A DNA stretch of 56,162 nucleotides from an uncultured Neisseriaceae bacterium. GTDB lineage: Bacteria > Pseudomonadota > Gammaproteobacteria > Burkholderiales > Neisseriaceae. Location: NCBI GenBank assembly GCA_945267035.1, contig CALYOS010000010.1, positions 1 through 56,162 of the forward strand, read 5' to 3'. This document shows positions 29,725-39,469 of this stretch, piece by piece. Under the pieces are notes generated by a model that was not told the DNA's origin, made no database searches, and saw only the letters and a program-made list of their open reading frames with translations. Made by a program: the position numbers and the translations under genes. Positions within the stretch are counted from its first letter, which is position 1. Every line of letters starts with the position of its first letter.

Positions 29725-30145
29725 CTGGTTCTAGTTTGACGCACAATTTAGTTATGTTTTTACAGTGATCAATGGATGACTGGATAAGAGATAGATCATC
29801 ATGATTCATCGGTGACTAAACACATTATTTTAATAAGAATGCAAAGATTGAAAGAAGATGGCTGTCCATTGTTTCATATTGATACGCCTTTAGCCTAAAT
29901 ATAGTTAATTTTTTTGTTGCATCAGAATAAAGGATTCTAAACCTGATTTGCTTGAACAAAATCTGTGGCTACAACAATGCATATGAAATAGAAATTGACT
30001 TGGAATAATGCGACGAATCAGCAGATTTGGCTTGCATGCGGGAGAAAACTGAAGATAAACAAGAAAAATATTAAAATGATAATGAATAACGAAGATTTTA
30101 TTGATACCGCAGCAAATTGAAGCCTGTTGCAATAAAAAGCTGATT
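29725..30145. other. Gene-free region between metQ and rluE
   Basis: About 420 bp of AT-rich sequence between convergent genes. The open frames on the minus strand lack normal starts and family features. I see nothing else. Confidence 0.4.
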
Positions 30146-30718
30146 TTAAAATAAATCCTGCTGCTTCACCCATTGCCATTGACCTAGTGACAATTGGCGA
30201 TTAAAAACATTCAGACGACCAATACCCACTCTTACCAGACGCAGACAAGGCCAGCCAACCTTGGCACACATTCGACGAACTTGGCGATTTTTTCCCTCAC
30301 TGATTTGGATTTGGAGCCAAAAATCAGGCACAGTCTGGCGCACCCGGATCGGGGGTACACGAGGCCATAATGCTGAAGATTGCGAAGAATCTAACAGATT
30401 TACTTTAGCTGGCTGGGTCCTGAAATCCCCCAAATCTACCCCGCGGCTTAACTGCTGCAACTTCTCTGCATCAGGTTGACCTTCAACCTGAGCCCAATAG
30501 GTTTTGAGCAGCTTATATTTAGGATGGGCGATTTTCGCCTGCAATTTCCCATCTGCTGTCAGCAGCAACAATCCTTCACTATCGGTATCCAGACGACCAG
30601 CAGGATAAACATCTTTCACCGGTACATATTGCTGTAATGATGGGTATTTATCATGCGCACTGAACTGGCAAATCACTCCATAAGGTTTATTTAGTAATAT
30701 CAGCCCTGTATCAGACAT
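30146..30718 (-). CDS. rluE: 23S rRNA pseudouridine synthase RluE
   Basis: Converts U2457 (E. coli numbering) of 23S rRNA to pseudouridine. It has 190 residues of the RsuA/RluE catalytic domain without an N-terminal S4 domain, as in RluE. LILLNKPYGVICQFS begins the fold, the catalytic Asp is in AGRLDTDSEGLLLLT, and KNRQVRRMCAKVGWPCLRLVRVGIG is the C-terminal signature. It lies 42 bp from the ABC operon in the same orientation and may share its transcript. Confidence 0.93.
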   Translation of the reverse strand: MSDTGLILLNKPYGVICQFSAHDKYPSLQQYVPVKDVYPAGRLDTDSEGLLLLTADGKLQAKIAHPKYKLLKTYWAQVEGQPDAEKLQQLSRGVDLGDFRTQPAKVNLLDSSQSSALWPRVPPIRVRQTVPDFWLQIQISEGKNRQVRRMCAKVGWPCLRLVRVGIGRLNVFNRQLSLGQWQWVKQQDLF

Positions 30719-30760
30719 TGCTAGTCGTCCATAAGTAAAGATAGCAGCACAGCCAGCACT

Positions 30761-31555
30761 TTAGCCGAGCAATAAGGAATCATCAGTAACTTCTTCGCCC
30801 TGATTCATTTCGAACATTTGTAATAAATCACTGACGGTCATATTGGCTCTTTTTTCACCGCTTACATCGATTAATACCTGACCTTGATGCAACATGACAG
30901 TACGTGAGCCATGCTGTAATGCTTGTTGCATGGAATGAGTTACCATCATCGCAGTGAGTTTATTTTCATTAATGATTTTATCCGTAAGCTCAAGGACGAA
31001 AGCGGCGGTCTTCGGATCCAGTGCTGCAGTATGCTCATCTAATAATAGAATTTTAGATGAGTGTAATGAGGCCATTAGTAAGCTCACAGCTTGTCTTTGT
31101 CCACCTGATAACAAACCAATCCGGTCAGTCAATCGATTTTCCAATCCAAGGTTGAGTACCGCCAGTTTTTCTCTGAAGAGTTCTCGTTGTTCTTTATTAA
31201 TGGCCAGTTGTAACCCGCGACGTTGCCCTCGTTTTAACGCTAAAGCCATATTTTCTTCAATAGTTAACGCTTCACAAGTTCCCGCTAAAGGGTCTTGAAA
31301 GACGCGCGCTACTAAAGGAGCTCGCTTATAAGCAGGTTCGCGGGTTACATCTTTATTGTTGATATAGATATGACCAGAATCGATATTGACATCACCACTA
31401 ATCGCATTAAGGAAGGTTGATTTTCCCGCGCCATTACTGCCGATAACCGTGACAAATTCTCCCTCAGCAATATCCAGACTTAATCCACGCAATACATGGT
31501 TTTCTATCGGCGTGCCCGGATTGAAGGTTAGCTGTAAATTTTCAGCGTGCATCAT
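30761..31555 (-). CDS. ABC transporter ATP-binding protein (ABC_sub_bind/TrpXYZ-type importer)
   Basis: ATPase of 264 residues that energises the adjacent permease. Walker A is GSNGAGKSTFLN, the signature is LLSGGQRQAVSLLMA, Walker B is ILLLDEHTAALDP (with His in place of the common Pro), and the H-loop is MMVTHSM. The gene overlaps the permease stop by 4 bp (ATGA), so translation is coupled. It is the third gene of the binding protein, permease, ATPase operon. The family transports amino-acid-like or aromatic compounds; the substrate is unknown here. Confidence 0.92.
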   Translation of the reverse strand: MMHAENLQLTFNPGTPIENHVLRGLSLDIAEGEFVTVIGSNGAGKSTFLNAISGDVNIDSGHIYINNKDVTREPAYKRAPLVARVFQDPLAGTCEALTIEENMALALKRGQRRGLQLAINKEQRELFREKLAVLNLGLENRLTDRIGLLSGGQRQAVSLLMASLHSSKILLLDEHTAALDPKTAAFVLELTDKIINENKLTAMMVTHSMQQALQHGSRTVMLHQGQVLIDVSGEKRANMTVSDLLQMFEMNQGEEVTDDSLLLG

Positions 31556-32454
31556 GCTTTAAATTTCCTTCTGAAATAGCTTTTAATAGCAGGTAAACGC
31601 AAGGCCAAGACAACCAATATGGCGGTAATTAAATTTAAATCCTGAGGTCCAAATCCAATACTTTGCAAAGTGTTACTGCCCAATGCCAAGGCTATGAAGG
31701 CTCGATATAATACTGCCCCGATGATGACTGCCATCGTAATCACAAAAAAGCGTTTGCCCGGAATTAAGGTTTCTCCAATAATCACCGCAGCCAAACCAAC
31801 CACGATGGTGCCGATACCAATTGAAATATCAGCCCCGCCCTGTGTTTGCACAAATAAAGCACCGGCCAACCCGATTAAGGCATTTGATAGCGCGAGTCCA
31901 AGTAATAAGGTGCGAGAAGTGTTAATACCTTGTGCTTGGGTCATCCGCGCATTCACCCCTGTAGCCCGAATGGACAGACCTATTTCGGTTGAAAAAAACC
32001 AGTCCATGAAAAGTTTAGCCACAATCACAAATCCAAATATAACCAATGGTTGTACCCAATATTGATTGGTGCTATCACTATTGATCAAAGGAGAAAATAC
32101 ACTTTCCTGCCCCAATAGCGGTAAATTAGGAGACCCCATAATACGCAAATTGATGGAATATAACGCCACCATAACCAGAATGCTGGCGAGTAATTGCATA
32201 ATTTTTAATGAAACATGTAACCACCCTGTCATCAACCCAGCAACAGCTCCGGCCATTCCCGCCAAAGCACAAGCAAGCCATGGATTCATGCCGTGTGTGA
32301 CACAAACGGCAAACACGGCTCCGCCCAGCGGAAAGCTACCGTCAGCAGTCAGATCGGGAAAATCGAGAATACGAAAAGAAATCAATACCCCTAGAGCCAC
32401 GAGAGCATAAATTAGCCCACTTTCTAAGGCACCAAATAATGCAATTGAAGACAT
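31552..32454 (-). CDS. ABC transporter permease, branched-chain/TrpY type
   Basis: Inner-membrane permease of 300 residues with about eight hydrophobic helices (BPD_transp_2 family). Characteristic segments are RILDFPDLTADGSFPLG near the N-terminus, GLSIRATGVNARMTQAQGI, and GTIVVGLAAVIIGETL. The ATG at 32454 has GGTGA close upstream, while the frame extends to a TTG three codons earlier. It is coupled to the ATPase gene by a 4-bp overlap, and the binding-protein gene precedes it by about 100 bp. Confidence 0.92.
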   Translation of the reverse strand: MSSIALFGALESGLIYALVALGVLISFRILDFPDLTADGSFPLGGAVFAVCVTHGMNPWLACALAGMAGAVAGLMTGWLHVSLKIMQLLASILVMVALYSINLRIMGSPNLPLLGQESVFSPLINSDSTNQYWVQPLVIFGFVIVAKLFMDWFFSTEIGLSIRATGVNARMTQAQGINTSRTLLLGLALSNALIGLAGALFVQTQGGADISIGIGTIVVGLAAVIIGETLIPGKRFFVITMAVIIGAVLYRAFIALALGSNTLQSIGFGPQDLNLITAILVVLALRLPAIKSYFRRKFKA

Positions 32455-32557
32455 AATCACCAATTAATAAATATAGGATTAATCATAGTAACAACATCGG
32501 CAAAGCCAACTATCAGCCTGCCGATGTTTATCCTGTATGGATAGCAAAGTAGTAAAA

Positions 32558-33556
32558 CTAGTCGACTACTTTACTTTGTTTTAACAACTCCTCGGAGAGA
32601 GTAATCCCTTGCTCCGCTGCATGTGACTTACTCACCAGTAATTCCAATTGATCAACACTCATGCGTTGAGACGGAATATCACCAGGCTTTTCACCTTTTA
32701 ATATGCGACCTACAATCTTGCCGGTAGCCACGCCAAGCTCATGATAATTAACGCCTAACGCAATCGCAGCACCTCGTTTTACTGAGCCAGTATCAGAAGC
32801 GACTAATGGCATTTTCATGTCCTTAGCCACTTTATACATGGATTCATATGCCGAAACCACGTTATTATCCAGCGAGGTATAGATCAAATCAACTTTGCCT
32901 TGCAGACTTTTGGCCGCTTGCGGTACATCTGTAGTGCGCTGAGCTGGTACAGAAACCAGAGCAATACCATCCTTTGCCAGCAAGGTTTGTAATTGTTTCA
33001 TCACCACAGTTGAATTAATTTCACCTGGACTGTAAACATAACCAACCGATTTCAAATTAGGCACGGTTTTTTTCATAATTTCAATCTGTGCCGGTAATGG
33101 CAATTCATCCGATACACCGGTCACATTGGTTTTACTGGCTTCCCAGCTAGGCACCAATTTGGCCGAAACCGGATCGGTAACCGCGGCATAAACGATCGGA
33201 ATAGTTCGGCTCGATGCCACCATGGATTGTGCGCTGGGGGTACCGATTGTAACAATCACATCTGGTTTACTGCCAGCAAATTTCTTAGCAATCTGCCCAG
33301 CTGTAGCTGTATTGCCCTGAGCACTTTGAAAATCCAGTTGCAGGTTTTTACCTTCTTCATAACCTTCTGCTTTCAGCTCTTCGATCACACCTTTGCGCAC
33401 GGCATCCAAAGCCGGATGTTCAACAATGGCGGTAATCGCTACCTTTTTAATATTGCTGTCTGCGGTTGACTGTTTATTATCAGCTGGTGAGCAAGCTGAT
33501 AGCATACAGGCAGCAGCCAAACCTAAAGCCAATAAATTATTTTTTGCTTTGAGCAT
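32558..33556 (-). CDS. ABC transporter substrate-binding lipoprotein (ABC_sub_bind family)
   Basis: Periplasmic binding protein of 332 residues. A lipoprotein signal ends with MLSAC (Cys about 21). The mature part shows AITAIVEHPALDAVRKGV, VIVTIGTPSAQSMV, PIVYAAVTDPVSAKLV and PLVASDTGSVKRGAAIALG, the hallmarks of the ABC_sub_bind (TrpX-like) family. The open frame runs 31 codons further upstream, but the chosen ATG has TGAGGAA in front and starts the signal peptide. It is the first gene of the importer operon. TrpXYZ relatives take up tryptophan or related compounds, but there is no T-box or trp gene here to confirm it. Confidence 0.93.
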   Translation of the reverse strand: MLKAKNNLLALGLAAACMLSACSPADNKQSTADSNIKKVAITAIVEHPALDAVRKGVIEELKAEGYEEGKNLQLDFQSAQGNTATAGQIAKKFAGSKPDVIVTIGTPSAQSMVASSRTIPIVYAAVTDPVSAKLVPSWEASKTNVTGVSDELPLPAQIEIMKKTVPNLKSVGYVYSPGEINSTVVMKQLQTLLAKDGIALVSVPAQRTTDVPQAAKSLQGKVDLIYTSLDNNVVSAYESMYKVAKDMKMPLVASDTGSVKRGAAIALGVNYHELGVATGKIVGRILKGEKPGDIPSQRMSVDQLELLVSKSHAAEQGITLSEELLKQSKVVD

Positions 33557-34694
33557 ATATTGATTCCTCAGAATACAGTTATGGCAAAATTCTGCAATTA
33601 AATTGCCCTCTCCAGCACCATACGATGATGGATATTGCGAATTATACAAAATTTCGCGCCGGCAATAGATTTAATATAGCCATTATCAGGCATTTTAATT
33701 GAAATAAAATACAATAAAATACAATTTTTAAGCAATAATATATCAATAAAACCCAACTATTAGAACTCAATTTCATTCCACATCAAAATTTGCTATATCT
33801 CACTTTTATTCAATCGAGGGTTTAATTGCCTTGTTTTAGAATTAAAACCACACCACACCATCAATCTTATAGCCTTATTTAACTTTCTAGAGGTAAACAC
33901 CATGACTTAACCAACTTTTCTACACCACCCTGTAAATCACCAATAGCCATACACCTATTTGCACAAATAATGACTAGCCACCGAATTAAATAGATAAATT
34001 TTAAGCAACCAAGTGTTCACCGTTGGAAAACAACCTATTTAATCTGGGTAATTATATATTCAGCAATGATTCAGTTGTATACTAATGGGTCTACTTAATA
34101 ATAATTGTCCCCGAACAGTAAAGTGCTGCAAAGTATCCAGCAAAAACATTTATTGTTCAGTCTGGCATGGTTACACGCAAGCACGCCAAAAGTAAGTTTA
34201 TTGCTGCTTCCAGCATTCTGAGCCGAAATCGCCAAAGATCAATCAACTATTTAAGCTTTTGTGGTTATTAATAGCCAATCCCTTTTAATAGCCAATACCT
34301 TGAAACCCTAGTTAAAATCCAAATTCTCCATTACAACTAGCACTAATCTTGTTTCAAAGCAGGCAGAATAAATTTATTCAACAATTATTTTGCGGTAAAA
34401 ACTTCAAGAAAAGCCATCGCTTTTAGCCATGGCTGATTGTTTCTAACTTTAATCGAATGGGGCTAGTAACCTTAGATAAAATCCTGAAGGTTAAAGTATG
34501 GCGTCCCTGAAATATTAGAAAAAAAGTAACTAGAAATTCGTCTTAGATGATTGACCAATCGGTCATAGGTTTTCGTCTTTTTTATCTCAGCAAGCCAGTG
34601 CCGATCCAAGACTGAAAAAGCACATTTTCAAATTTTTATGGTTTGTTTAACTTAGCCCACCTCGCATTGGGGGATAAGATGATAGAAAATTATA
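33557..34694. other. Long gene-free region, about 1.1 kb
   Basis: The left end must contain the promoter of the ABC importer. The rest is AT-rich and lacks any ORF with a normal start above about 40 codons. A short coding-like frame on the plus strand (about 34167-34271, MVTRKHAKSKFIAASSILSR) may be a gene remnant. No CRISPR, tRNA or clear terminal repeats are visible. Confidence 0.45.
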
Positions 34695-35555
34695 TTACTT
34701 CTCTGAATAATTGTTATATTGTTTCAGTCTCTCTTCCAGTGCTTGTTGCTGTTCTAAAGTGAACTCTTCATAAAAAAAGTAATAACTCGAATTTTTGTGG
34801 ATGAAAAACACATAACCTTTTGATGTTTTTTCAATTTTATAAAATTCATCATAGTTAATATTAGTCGATCCCTCTTTTTTTTGGTAATTGAATGTTAAAT
34901 AATCATTATAAAAAATACAGGTCAAACTGCGAAAGTGTTCATTTAATGTTAAAACCTGTTTTTTTGCTAATTCTTTCAGATTAGATCGAGTCATAGAATA
35001 AAAAATAATAGATAATATGAAAGCTAAAACAGACGCAAGAAGATTTTTTGCAATGACCTCCAACAGACCTACAACGAAAAATAGAATATATAACATCGTA
35101 GCAATTTTTATTTGATTGCGAGATACATGACAAGCTAATTCATATATTCGTTGATAGTCAATCTGAAAATTTATCGTTGCTATTTTGGGTTCTTGGTTTT
35201 TGCTCATATAAGGAGCCAAATATTTTTTAACAAGCACTAATTCATCAGGTTGAAACAGGTCATAACGAACAAATTCAAAAACAATCTTATTTATAAATAA
35301 AATCAACCCAGTTGTGGTTTCTTGTATTTGATACAGATCTGAGTAATAGAAAGTACTCACTTCATTTTTATCTTTATTTAGCCTCACAATTTTTTCATTA
35401 TCGAAAGTGAAGCTAAAATTACGCATATTAGCAACGATTGAATTATCTAATTGTTGAGTAAACTCATCATCTAAACAGCCTTGCAATGCTTCAAATGTAT
35501 CGACTAAATATTGCCGATCAATATGGCAATCAACAGTGACGTTTTGGTGACTCAT
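34695..35555 (-). CDS. YcxB-like membrane protein with duplicated domain
   Basis: A protein of 286 residues with a two-helix membrane hairpin in the middle (about 151-188) and a similar soluble beta-rich domain on each side (about 46-115 and 211-280). The two copies align around FYYSDLYQIQETTTGLILFI (69-88) and INYDEFYKIEKTSKGYVFFI (233-252). The C-terminal copy has the form of a YcxB-like domain, whose function is unknown; these proteins usually have only one such domain after the hairpin. The chosen ATG has AGGAG 7 bases upstream; the frame runs 13 codons further. The gene is AT-rich and stands alone, so it may be a transferred gene or an immunity protein. Confidence 0.78.
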   Translation of the reverse strand: MSHQNVTVDCHIDRQYLVDTFEALQGCLDDEFTQQLDNSIVANMRNFSFTFDNEKIVRLNKDKNEVSTFYYSDLYQIQETTTGLILFINKIVFEFVRYDLFQPDELVLVKKYLAPYMSKNQEPKIATINFQIDYQRIYELACHVSRNQIKIATMLYILFFVVGLLEVIAKNLLASVLAFILSIIFYSMTRSNLKELAKKQVLTLNEHFRSLTCIFYNDYLTFNYQKKEGSTNINYDEFYKIEKTSKGYVFFIHKNSSYYFFYEEFTLEQQQALEERLKQYNNYSEK

Positions 35556-35894
35556 CTTTGCTCCTGGAATGATCTTTATCAGTAATACTGTCAATTTAAA
35601 TACTGGATATTTAAAGAGTTGTTGATTGTATATGAAACCGATTAAATTGTGAAATTATGTGAAATGTTACAAGAGAGGGTATGAATTTATTCAGCCCCAA
35701 TAATCTTACCCTATTGTCATAACCATAAATCTATACGGCATGCCTTTTATACTCAGTAAAGTTAATTTGGCTATAAGTAATTTACTAAATGGATGATGTT
35801 ATATGGTGCTATATGTTTGCACCATCTATCATGCTGGTAAATCTGTTCTTCCTAAACGTTTTATGTTACTAAATTTCTTATTAAATTTTCTCCG
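35556..35894. other. Short intergenic region
   Basis: About 340 bp between divergent genes; it should contain the promoter of the YcxB-like gene. Nothing else could be recognised. Confidence 0.4.
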
Positions 35895-36152
35895 GTGAAA
35901 AAAAATGGTGTAGCTAGTGTAAATGTAGCAAGTCAATCTTCAGCATTATGCATGATGGCTAGGATAGATAGCATAAACGAAGGTGAAGTTCGTCAACAAA
36001 CGGAAATAAAAAAAGGTTCTTTATCTCAAGAACCTAAATTTGATGCTAAGCAAACTGTACGTGAAGCAATTGAACAAGCACTTGGTGATGCAAAAAAGCA
36101 TTGGCTCGCTACAGCCAGTCATTACTTACGCCAAAATTCAGACAATCATTGA
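35895..36152 (+). CDS. Small hypothetical protein
   Basis: An 85-codon frame starting with GTG. TCCGGTG surrounds the start and no good Shine-Dalgarno sequence is visible; ATG codons at 35952 and 35955 are alternatives. The C-terminal part (SQEPKFDAKQTVREAIEQAL) is a charged, probably helical segment. No family recognised. It is convergent with the DUF421 gene. Confidence 0.45.
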   Translation: MKKNGVASVNVASQSSALCMMARIDSINEGEVRQQTEIKKGSLSQEPKFDAKQTVREAIEQALGDAKKHWLATASHYLRQNSDNH

Positions 36153-36166
36153 ATAGGTCACCAGAA

Positions 36167-36820
36167 CTAGCATCTTTTCACTTCGCCATTGTGCTGAATA
36201 AAATTCAGCTTGCCATCCCAATACTCCACTAAATAGACGTCTTCTTCTGCTAATCCCTGCTCTTGCAATTGCTGTTTAAGCCAATCGGTATCTTTATCGA
36301 TTTTGTGCAAATCTGGAACGCGATATTCACCATTCTTGAAGAGAATGAGCGAAGGGTATTTACCTTTTTCCGTAATGGCCGTTAAGGAACCACTTGGCTC
36401 GATTTGAGCATAGCTCACTTCCTGAAAAGATGTAATGCCTTGAGAATGCAAAATCGATGCGATATTTAAAATATCAACTTTGTTGTTTTTTTCCAGAATA
36501 TTTTTCATCACAAATCTTCCGTCTTTTATAATCGTGATGGGTTCACCGATTGCAAATGAACGGAAAAACCAGACGTGCTTGCATACCCAGTTAAGCAGAG
36601 AAATCAATAAAACACCAATAAGTAAAACGATAATGTATTGCAATAAGGGGATATCTTGATTGTAAATCACACCTCCGATAATTCCACCTAAAACAAAATT
36701 ACCAATAAAATCTACTGGTGACATCTGATTCATTTGCGTTTTTCCAGAGAAATTCAGATGTAAAATAACAATCAAAAAACCAATTAAAAATTTCACCAAT
36801 ACCATTACATAATATTCCAT
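36167..36820 (-). CDS. DUF421 membrane protein (YetF/YcaP family)
   Basis: A protein of 217 residues with three N-terminal membrane helices (about 5-22, 37-55, 60-78) followed by the cytoplasmic DUF421 domain. The loop FSGKTQMNQMSPVDFIGNFV corresponds to the conserved RTGKRxxxxLSPFDF segment of the family, and ITIIKDGRFVMKNI and QGITSFQEVSYAQIEPSG follow in the usual order. Its role is unknown; homologues are YetF of Bacillus and YcaP of E. coli. GGAG precedes the ATG at suitable spacing. Confidence 0.88.
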   Translation of the reverse strand: MEYYVMVLVKFLIGFLIVILHLNFSGKTQMNQMSPVDFIGNFVLGGIIGGVIYNQDIPLLQYIIVLLIGVLLISLLNWVCKHVWFFRSFAIGEPITIIKDGRFVMKNILEKNNKVDILNIASILHSQGITSFQEVSYAQIEPSGSLTAITEKGKYPSLILFKNGEYRVPDLHKIDKDTDWLKQQLQEQGLAEEDVYLVEYWDGKLNFIQHNGEVKRC

Positions 36821-37089
36821 AAGAGGACTCCATTTTGTTAAATGTTAAAAATCATGGATCTGACCCAACAGAACCACGATCCCCTTAAGTAATAATTTGA
36901 AATGCTACATCAGCTAAAATTGAATTTTAGTTAGAGCCAATGACTCACTCATGCATATTTTTACTCTTCACCTTAATAAGTTGAAAAAAAATATACTCTT
37001 TTGAATATTATATACAAATACATGATTTAGTTATAATAATTAACACAATTATGCAAATTTAAAGAAATTTTAGTAGCAAAATATTCCTT

Positions 37090-37098
37090 TGCTATAAT
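37090..37098 (+). promoter_or_regulatory. Extended -10 promoter of rlmB
   Basis: TGCTATAAT, a perfect extended -10 element, 56 bp before the rlmB ATG. The -35 region is weak. Confidence 0.6.
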
Positions 37099-37153
37099 AT
37101 AGATCTAGCTCAACAATGAGTTATAATTTATTTTTTTTCTATATAAAATAGTA

Positions 37154-37894
37154 ATGGCAAATCAACGTCTCATAATTGGCTTTCATGCAATCAATGCCCG
37201 CCTTTGGCAAAATCCGTCCAGTATCATTGAACTTTATGTTCTGGAAGGCAAACATGATGCCAGAATGCGAGATGTTTTGGATAAAGCCGCAGCGGAAAAT
37301 ATTCGGGTTATTTTTGCTGATGCAGCCCGTTTGGATAACTTAAGCAAACACGCCCGTCATCAAGGTGTAGTAGGTTTTATTGATGCTTCCAAAAACCATG
37401 TAGATTTGGATGATGTACTGGATAATTTGAATGAGCCTCCTTTATTGCTCATTTTGGACGGAATTACCGATCCACATAATCTAGGTGCTTGTTTACGTGT
37501 CGCCGACGCAATGGGTGTTCATGCTGTTATTGCACCTAAAGATAAAAGTGCTGGTTTGAATGCAACCGTGAGCAAGGTTGCCTGTGGTGCGGCTGAAACG
37601 GTTCCTTATATTACGGTAACCAATTTGGCACGAACCATTAGAAATTTAAAAGAACGTGGCATTTGGATTTTGGGTACGGATATGGATGGCGCCACAGATT
37701 TATATCATTTCGATGCACCTGAAGCCATAGCTTGGATTATGGGAGCCGAAGGCAACGGAATGCGTCGCCTAACCCGTGATTTATGTGATATGCTCATATC
37801 TATACCCATGTTTGGTACAGTTGAGAGCATGAACGTTTCGGTTTGTGCCGGAATGGTTCTCAGCGAGACGCGTCGACAGCGTACTTTGAAATAA
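37154..37894 (+). CDS. rlmB: 23S rRNA (guanosine-2'-O-)-methyltransferase RlmB
   Basis: SPOUT-family enzyme that methylates the ribose of G2251 in 23S rRNA (E. coli numbering). It has 246 residues. An N-terminal substrate-binding domain ([15 protein letters not shown]) is followed by the SpoU knot domain: [24 protein letters not shown] (motif 1), [16 protein letters not shown] (motif 2) and [20 protein letters not shown] (motif 3). It is followed 47 bp later by the NfeD-like gene. Confidence 0.96.
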   Translation: MANQRLIIGFHAINARLWQNPSSIIELYVLEGKHDARMRDVLDKAAAENIRVIFADAARLDNLSKHARHQGVVGFIDASKNHVDLDDVLDNLNEPPLLLILDGITDPHNLGACLRVADAMGVHAVIAPKDKSAGLNATVSKVACGAAETVPYITVTNLARTIRNLKERGIWILGTDMDGATDLYHFDAPEAIAWIMGAEGNGMRRLTRDLCDMLISIPMFGTVESMNVSVCAGMVLSETRRQRTLK

Positions 37895-37941
37895 AAAACT
37901 AATTGTCTTGAAATTTGAACTGATAAGAATAAGGATAAATT

Positions 37942-38382
37942 ATGGTTTGGTGCATCATCGCTTTAGTTTTGTTTGTGCTAGAAATGTTTACAGGCACTTT
38001 TTATCTATTGATTATCAGTGCTTCTATGTTTAGTGCAAGTTTATCAGAGTGGTTATTCCATACTTCAACGATAACCAATAATCTGATTGCTGCTACTCTT
38101 TCTATCATTGGAATTTTAATTGTCCGCCTTTGGCAACGGAAACATCCCCATTCGAATGCTTCATCTCCCACAGATGATACGGATTATGGAAAGATAGTGC
38201 GCTTAATTAAACCGATCAGTGCTGATTTGTGGCAAGTAAGCTACCGAGGTACCATTTGGCAAGCTTGTTTTGAACAATCTGAAAAAATGGAGTCTGGGGA
38301 CACGGCTCAAATCATTGGTCACCAAGGAAATATACTAATATTGACATCTGCAGCTCATTTTTTAAAAGGGAATAATTCATGA
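37942..38382 (+). CDS. NfeD-like membrane protein
   Basis: A protein of 146 residues with two or three N-terminal membrane helices (about 2-22, 24-40, 45-63) and a C-terminal OB-fold domain (about 80-142, with GKIVRLIKPISADLWQVSYR). This is the short NfeD/YbbK-partner type that works with SPFH proteins in membrane microdomains. It overlaps the SPFH gene by 4 bp (ATGA), so the pair is co-translated. Confidence 0.88.
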   Translation: MVWCIIALVLFVLEMFTGTFYLLIISASMFSASLSEWLFHTSTITNNLIAATLSIIGILIVRLWQRKHPHSNASSPTDDTDYGKIVRLIKPISADLWQVSYRGTIWQACFEQSEKMESGDTAQIIGHQGNILILTSAAHFLKGNNS

Positions 38383-39341
38383 ATTTTTATATAACGATAA
38401 CCTTACTTGTGGCCATCGTATTTTTTATATCCATGGCTTTCAAAGTTGTTCCTCAGCAAGAAGTGTTTGTTGTTGAACGCTTAGGTCGCTACCATTCAAC
38501 ACTTACTGCAGGTTTGAATTTCATCATTCCAATAATCGACAAAGTTGCCTATAAACATACCTTAAAAGAAATTCCTTTAGATGTACCCAGTCAGGTGTGT
38601 ATTACTCGAGATAATACCCAGCTAACAGTAGATGGTATTATTTATTTTCAAGTAACTGATCCCAAATTAGCATCATATGGTTCAAGCAATTTTGTTATTG
38701 CGATTACCCAACTGGCGCAAACCACGCTGCGTTCCGTTATCGGCCGCATGGAACTCGATAAAACTTTCGAAGAACGCGATGACATCAATCACACTGTTGT
38801 CAACTCCTTAGATGAAGCTGCAGTATCTTGGGGGGTTAAAGTGTTACGCTACGAGATTAAAGACTTAGTGCCACCTCAAGAAATTTTGCGCGCGATGCAA
38901 GCGCAAATTACTGCAGAGCGTGAAAAACGAGCTCGTATTGCTCAGTCAGAAGGGGTGAAACAGGAACAGATCAATTTAGCGTCTGGTCAACGTGAAGCTG
39001 AAATTCAAAAATCTCAAGGTGAATCTCAAGCAGCCATCAATGAATCTCAGGGTGCTAAAATTGCCCAGATCAATCGAGCCGAAGGTGAAGCGCAAGCGTT
39101 GCGTCTGGTTGCTCAGGCTTCCGCCGATGCAATCCGTCAGGTTGCAGCAGCCATTACCGAACCAGGCGGTAATGAAGCCGTTAACCTAAAAGTAGCAGAA
39201 CAATATGTTGAAGCCTTCGCCAAATTAGCCAAAACCAATAACACCTTAATCATGCCGGCTAATGTGGCTGATATTGGCAGTTTGGTCAGCGCCGGTATGA
39301 GCATTGTAAAAGGACAATCAACAACAACTGCTGTTAAATAA
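38379..39341 (+). CDS. qmcA: SPFH domain protein, QmcA/paraslipin type
   Basis: Stomatin-like membrane protein of 320 residues, likely an oligomeric scaffold in the inner membrane. An N-terminal membrane helix (about 3-22) is followed by the SPFH domain (VVPQQEVFVVERLGRYHSTL to VLRYEIKDLVPPQEI) and a long Ala/Glu/Gln-rich coiled coil (about 170-265). E. coli QmcA is the relative. The upstream NfeD-like gene overlaps it and a terminator follows. Confidence 0.92.
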   Translation: MNFYITITLLVAIVFFISMAFKVVPQQEVFVVERLGRYHSTLTAGLNFIIPIIDKVAYKHTLKEIPLDVPSQVCITRDNTQLTVDGIIYFQVTDPKLASYGSSNFVIAITQLAQTTLRSVIGRMELDKTFEERDDINHTVVNSLDEAAVSWGVKVLRYEIKDLVPPQEILRAMQAQITAEREKRARIAQSEGVKQEQINLASGQREAEIQKSQGESQAAINESQGAKIAQINRAEGEAQALRLVAQASADAIRQVAAAITEPGGNEAVNLKVAEQYVEAFAKLAKTNNTLIMPANVADIGSLVSAGMSIVKGQSTTTAVK

Positions 39342-39359
39342 AAATTTTTATGACGAATT

Positions 39360-39393
39360 AAAAAGCTGCTCAAACTACTTGAGCAGCTTTTTT
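39360..39393 (+). terminator. Terminator of the NfeD-SPFH unit
   Basis: 14-bp stem AAAAAGCTGCTCAA / TTGAGCAGCTTTTT with an ACTAC loop and T-run, about 20 bp after the stop. Confidence 0.9.
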
Positions 39394-39469
39394 ATATAAA
39401 CTCAGAGAATTGATTCGCATCTCAATAAATTACAATCACATAAAATTCTTTTGAATAATGACAATAAAA

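Noticed and set aside
29905-30132. 75-codon minus-strand ORF downstream of rluE
   Set aside because: Composition looks like translated AT-rich non-coding DNA; no start signal or family features.
30954-32410. Long plus-strand frames opposite the ABC importer genes
   Set aside because: Antisense shadows; the minus-strand genes have full motif sets.
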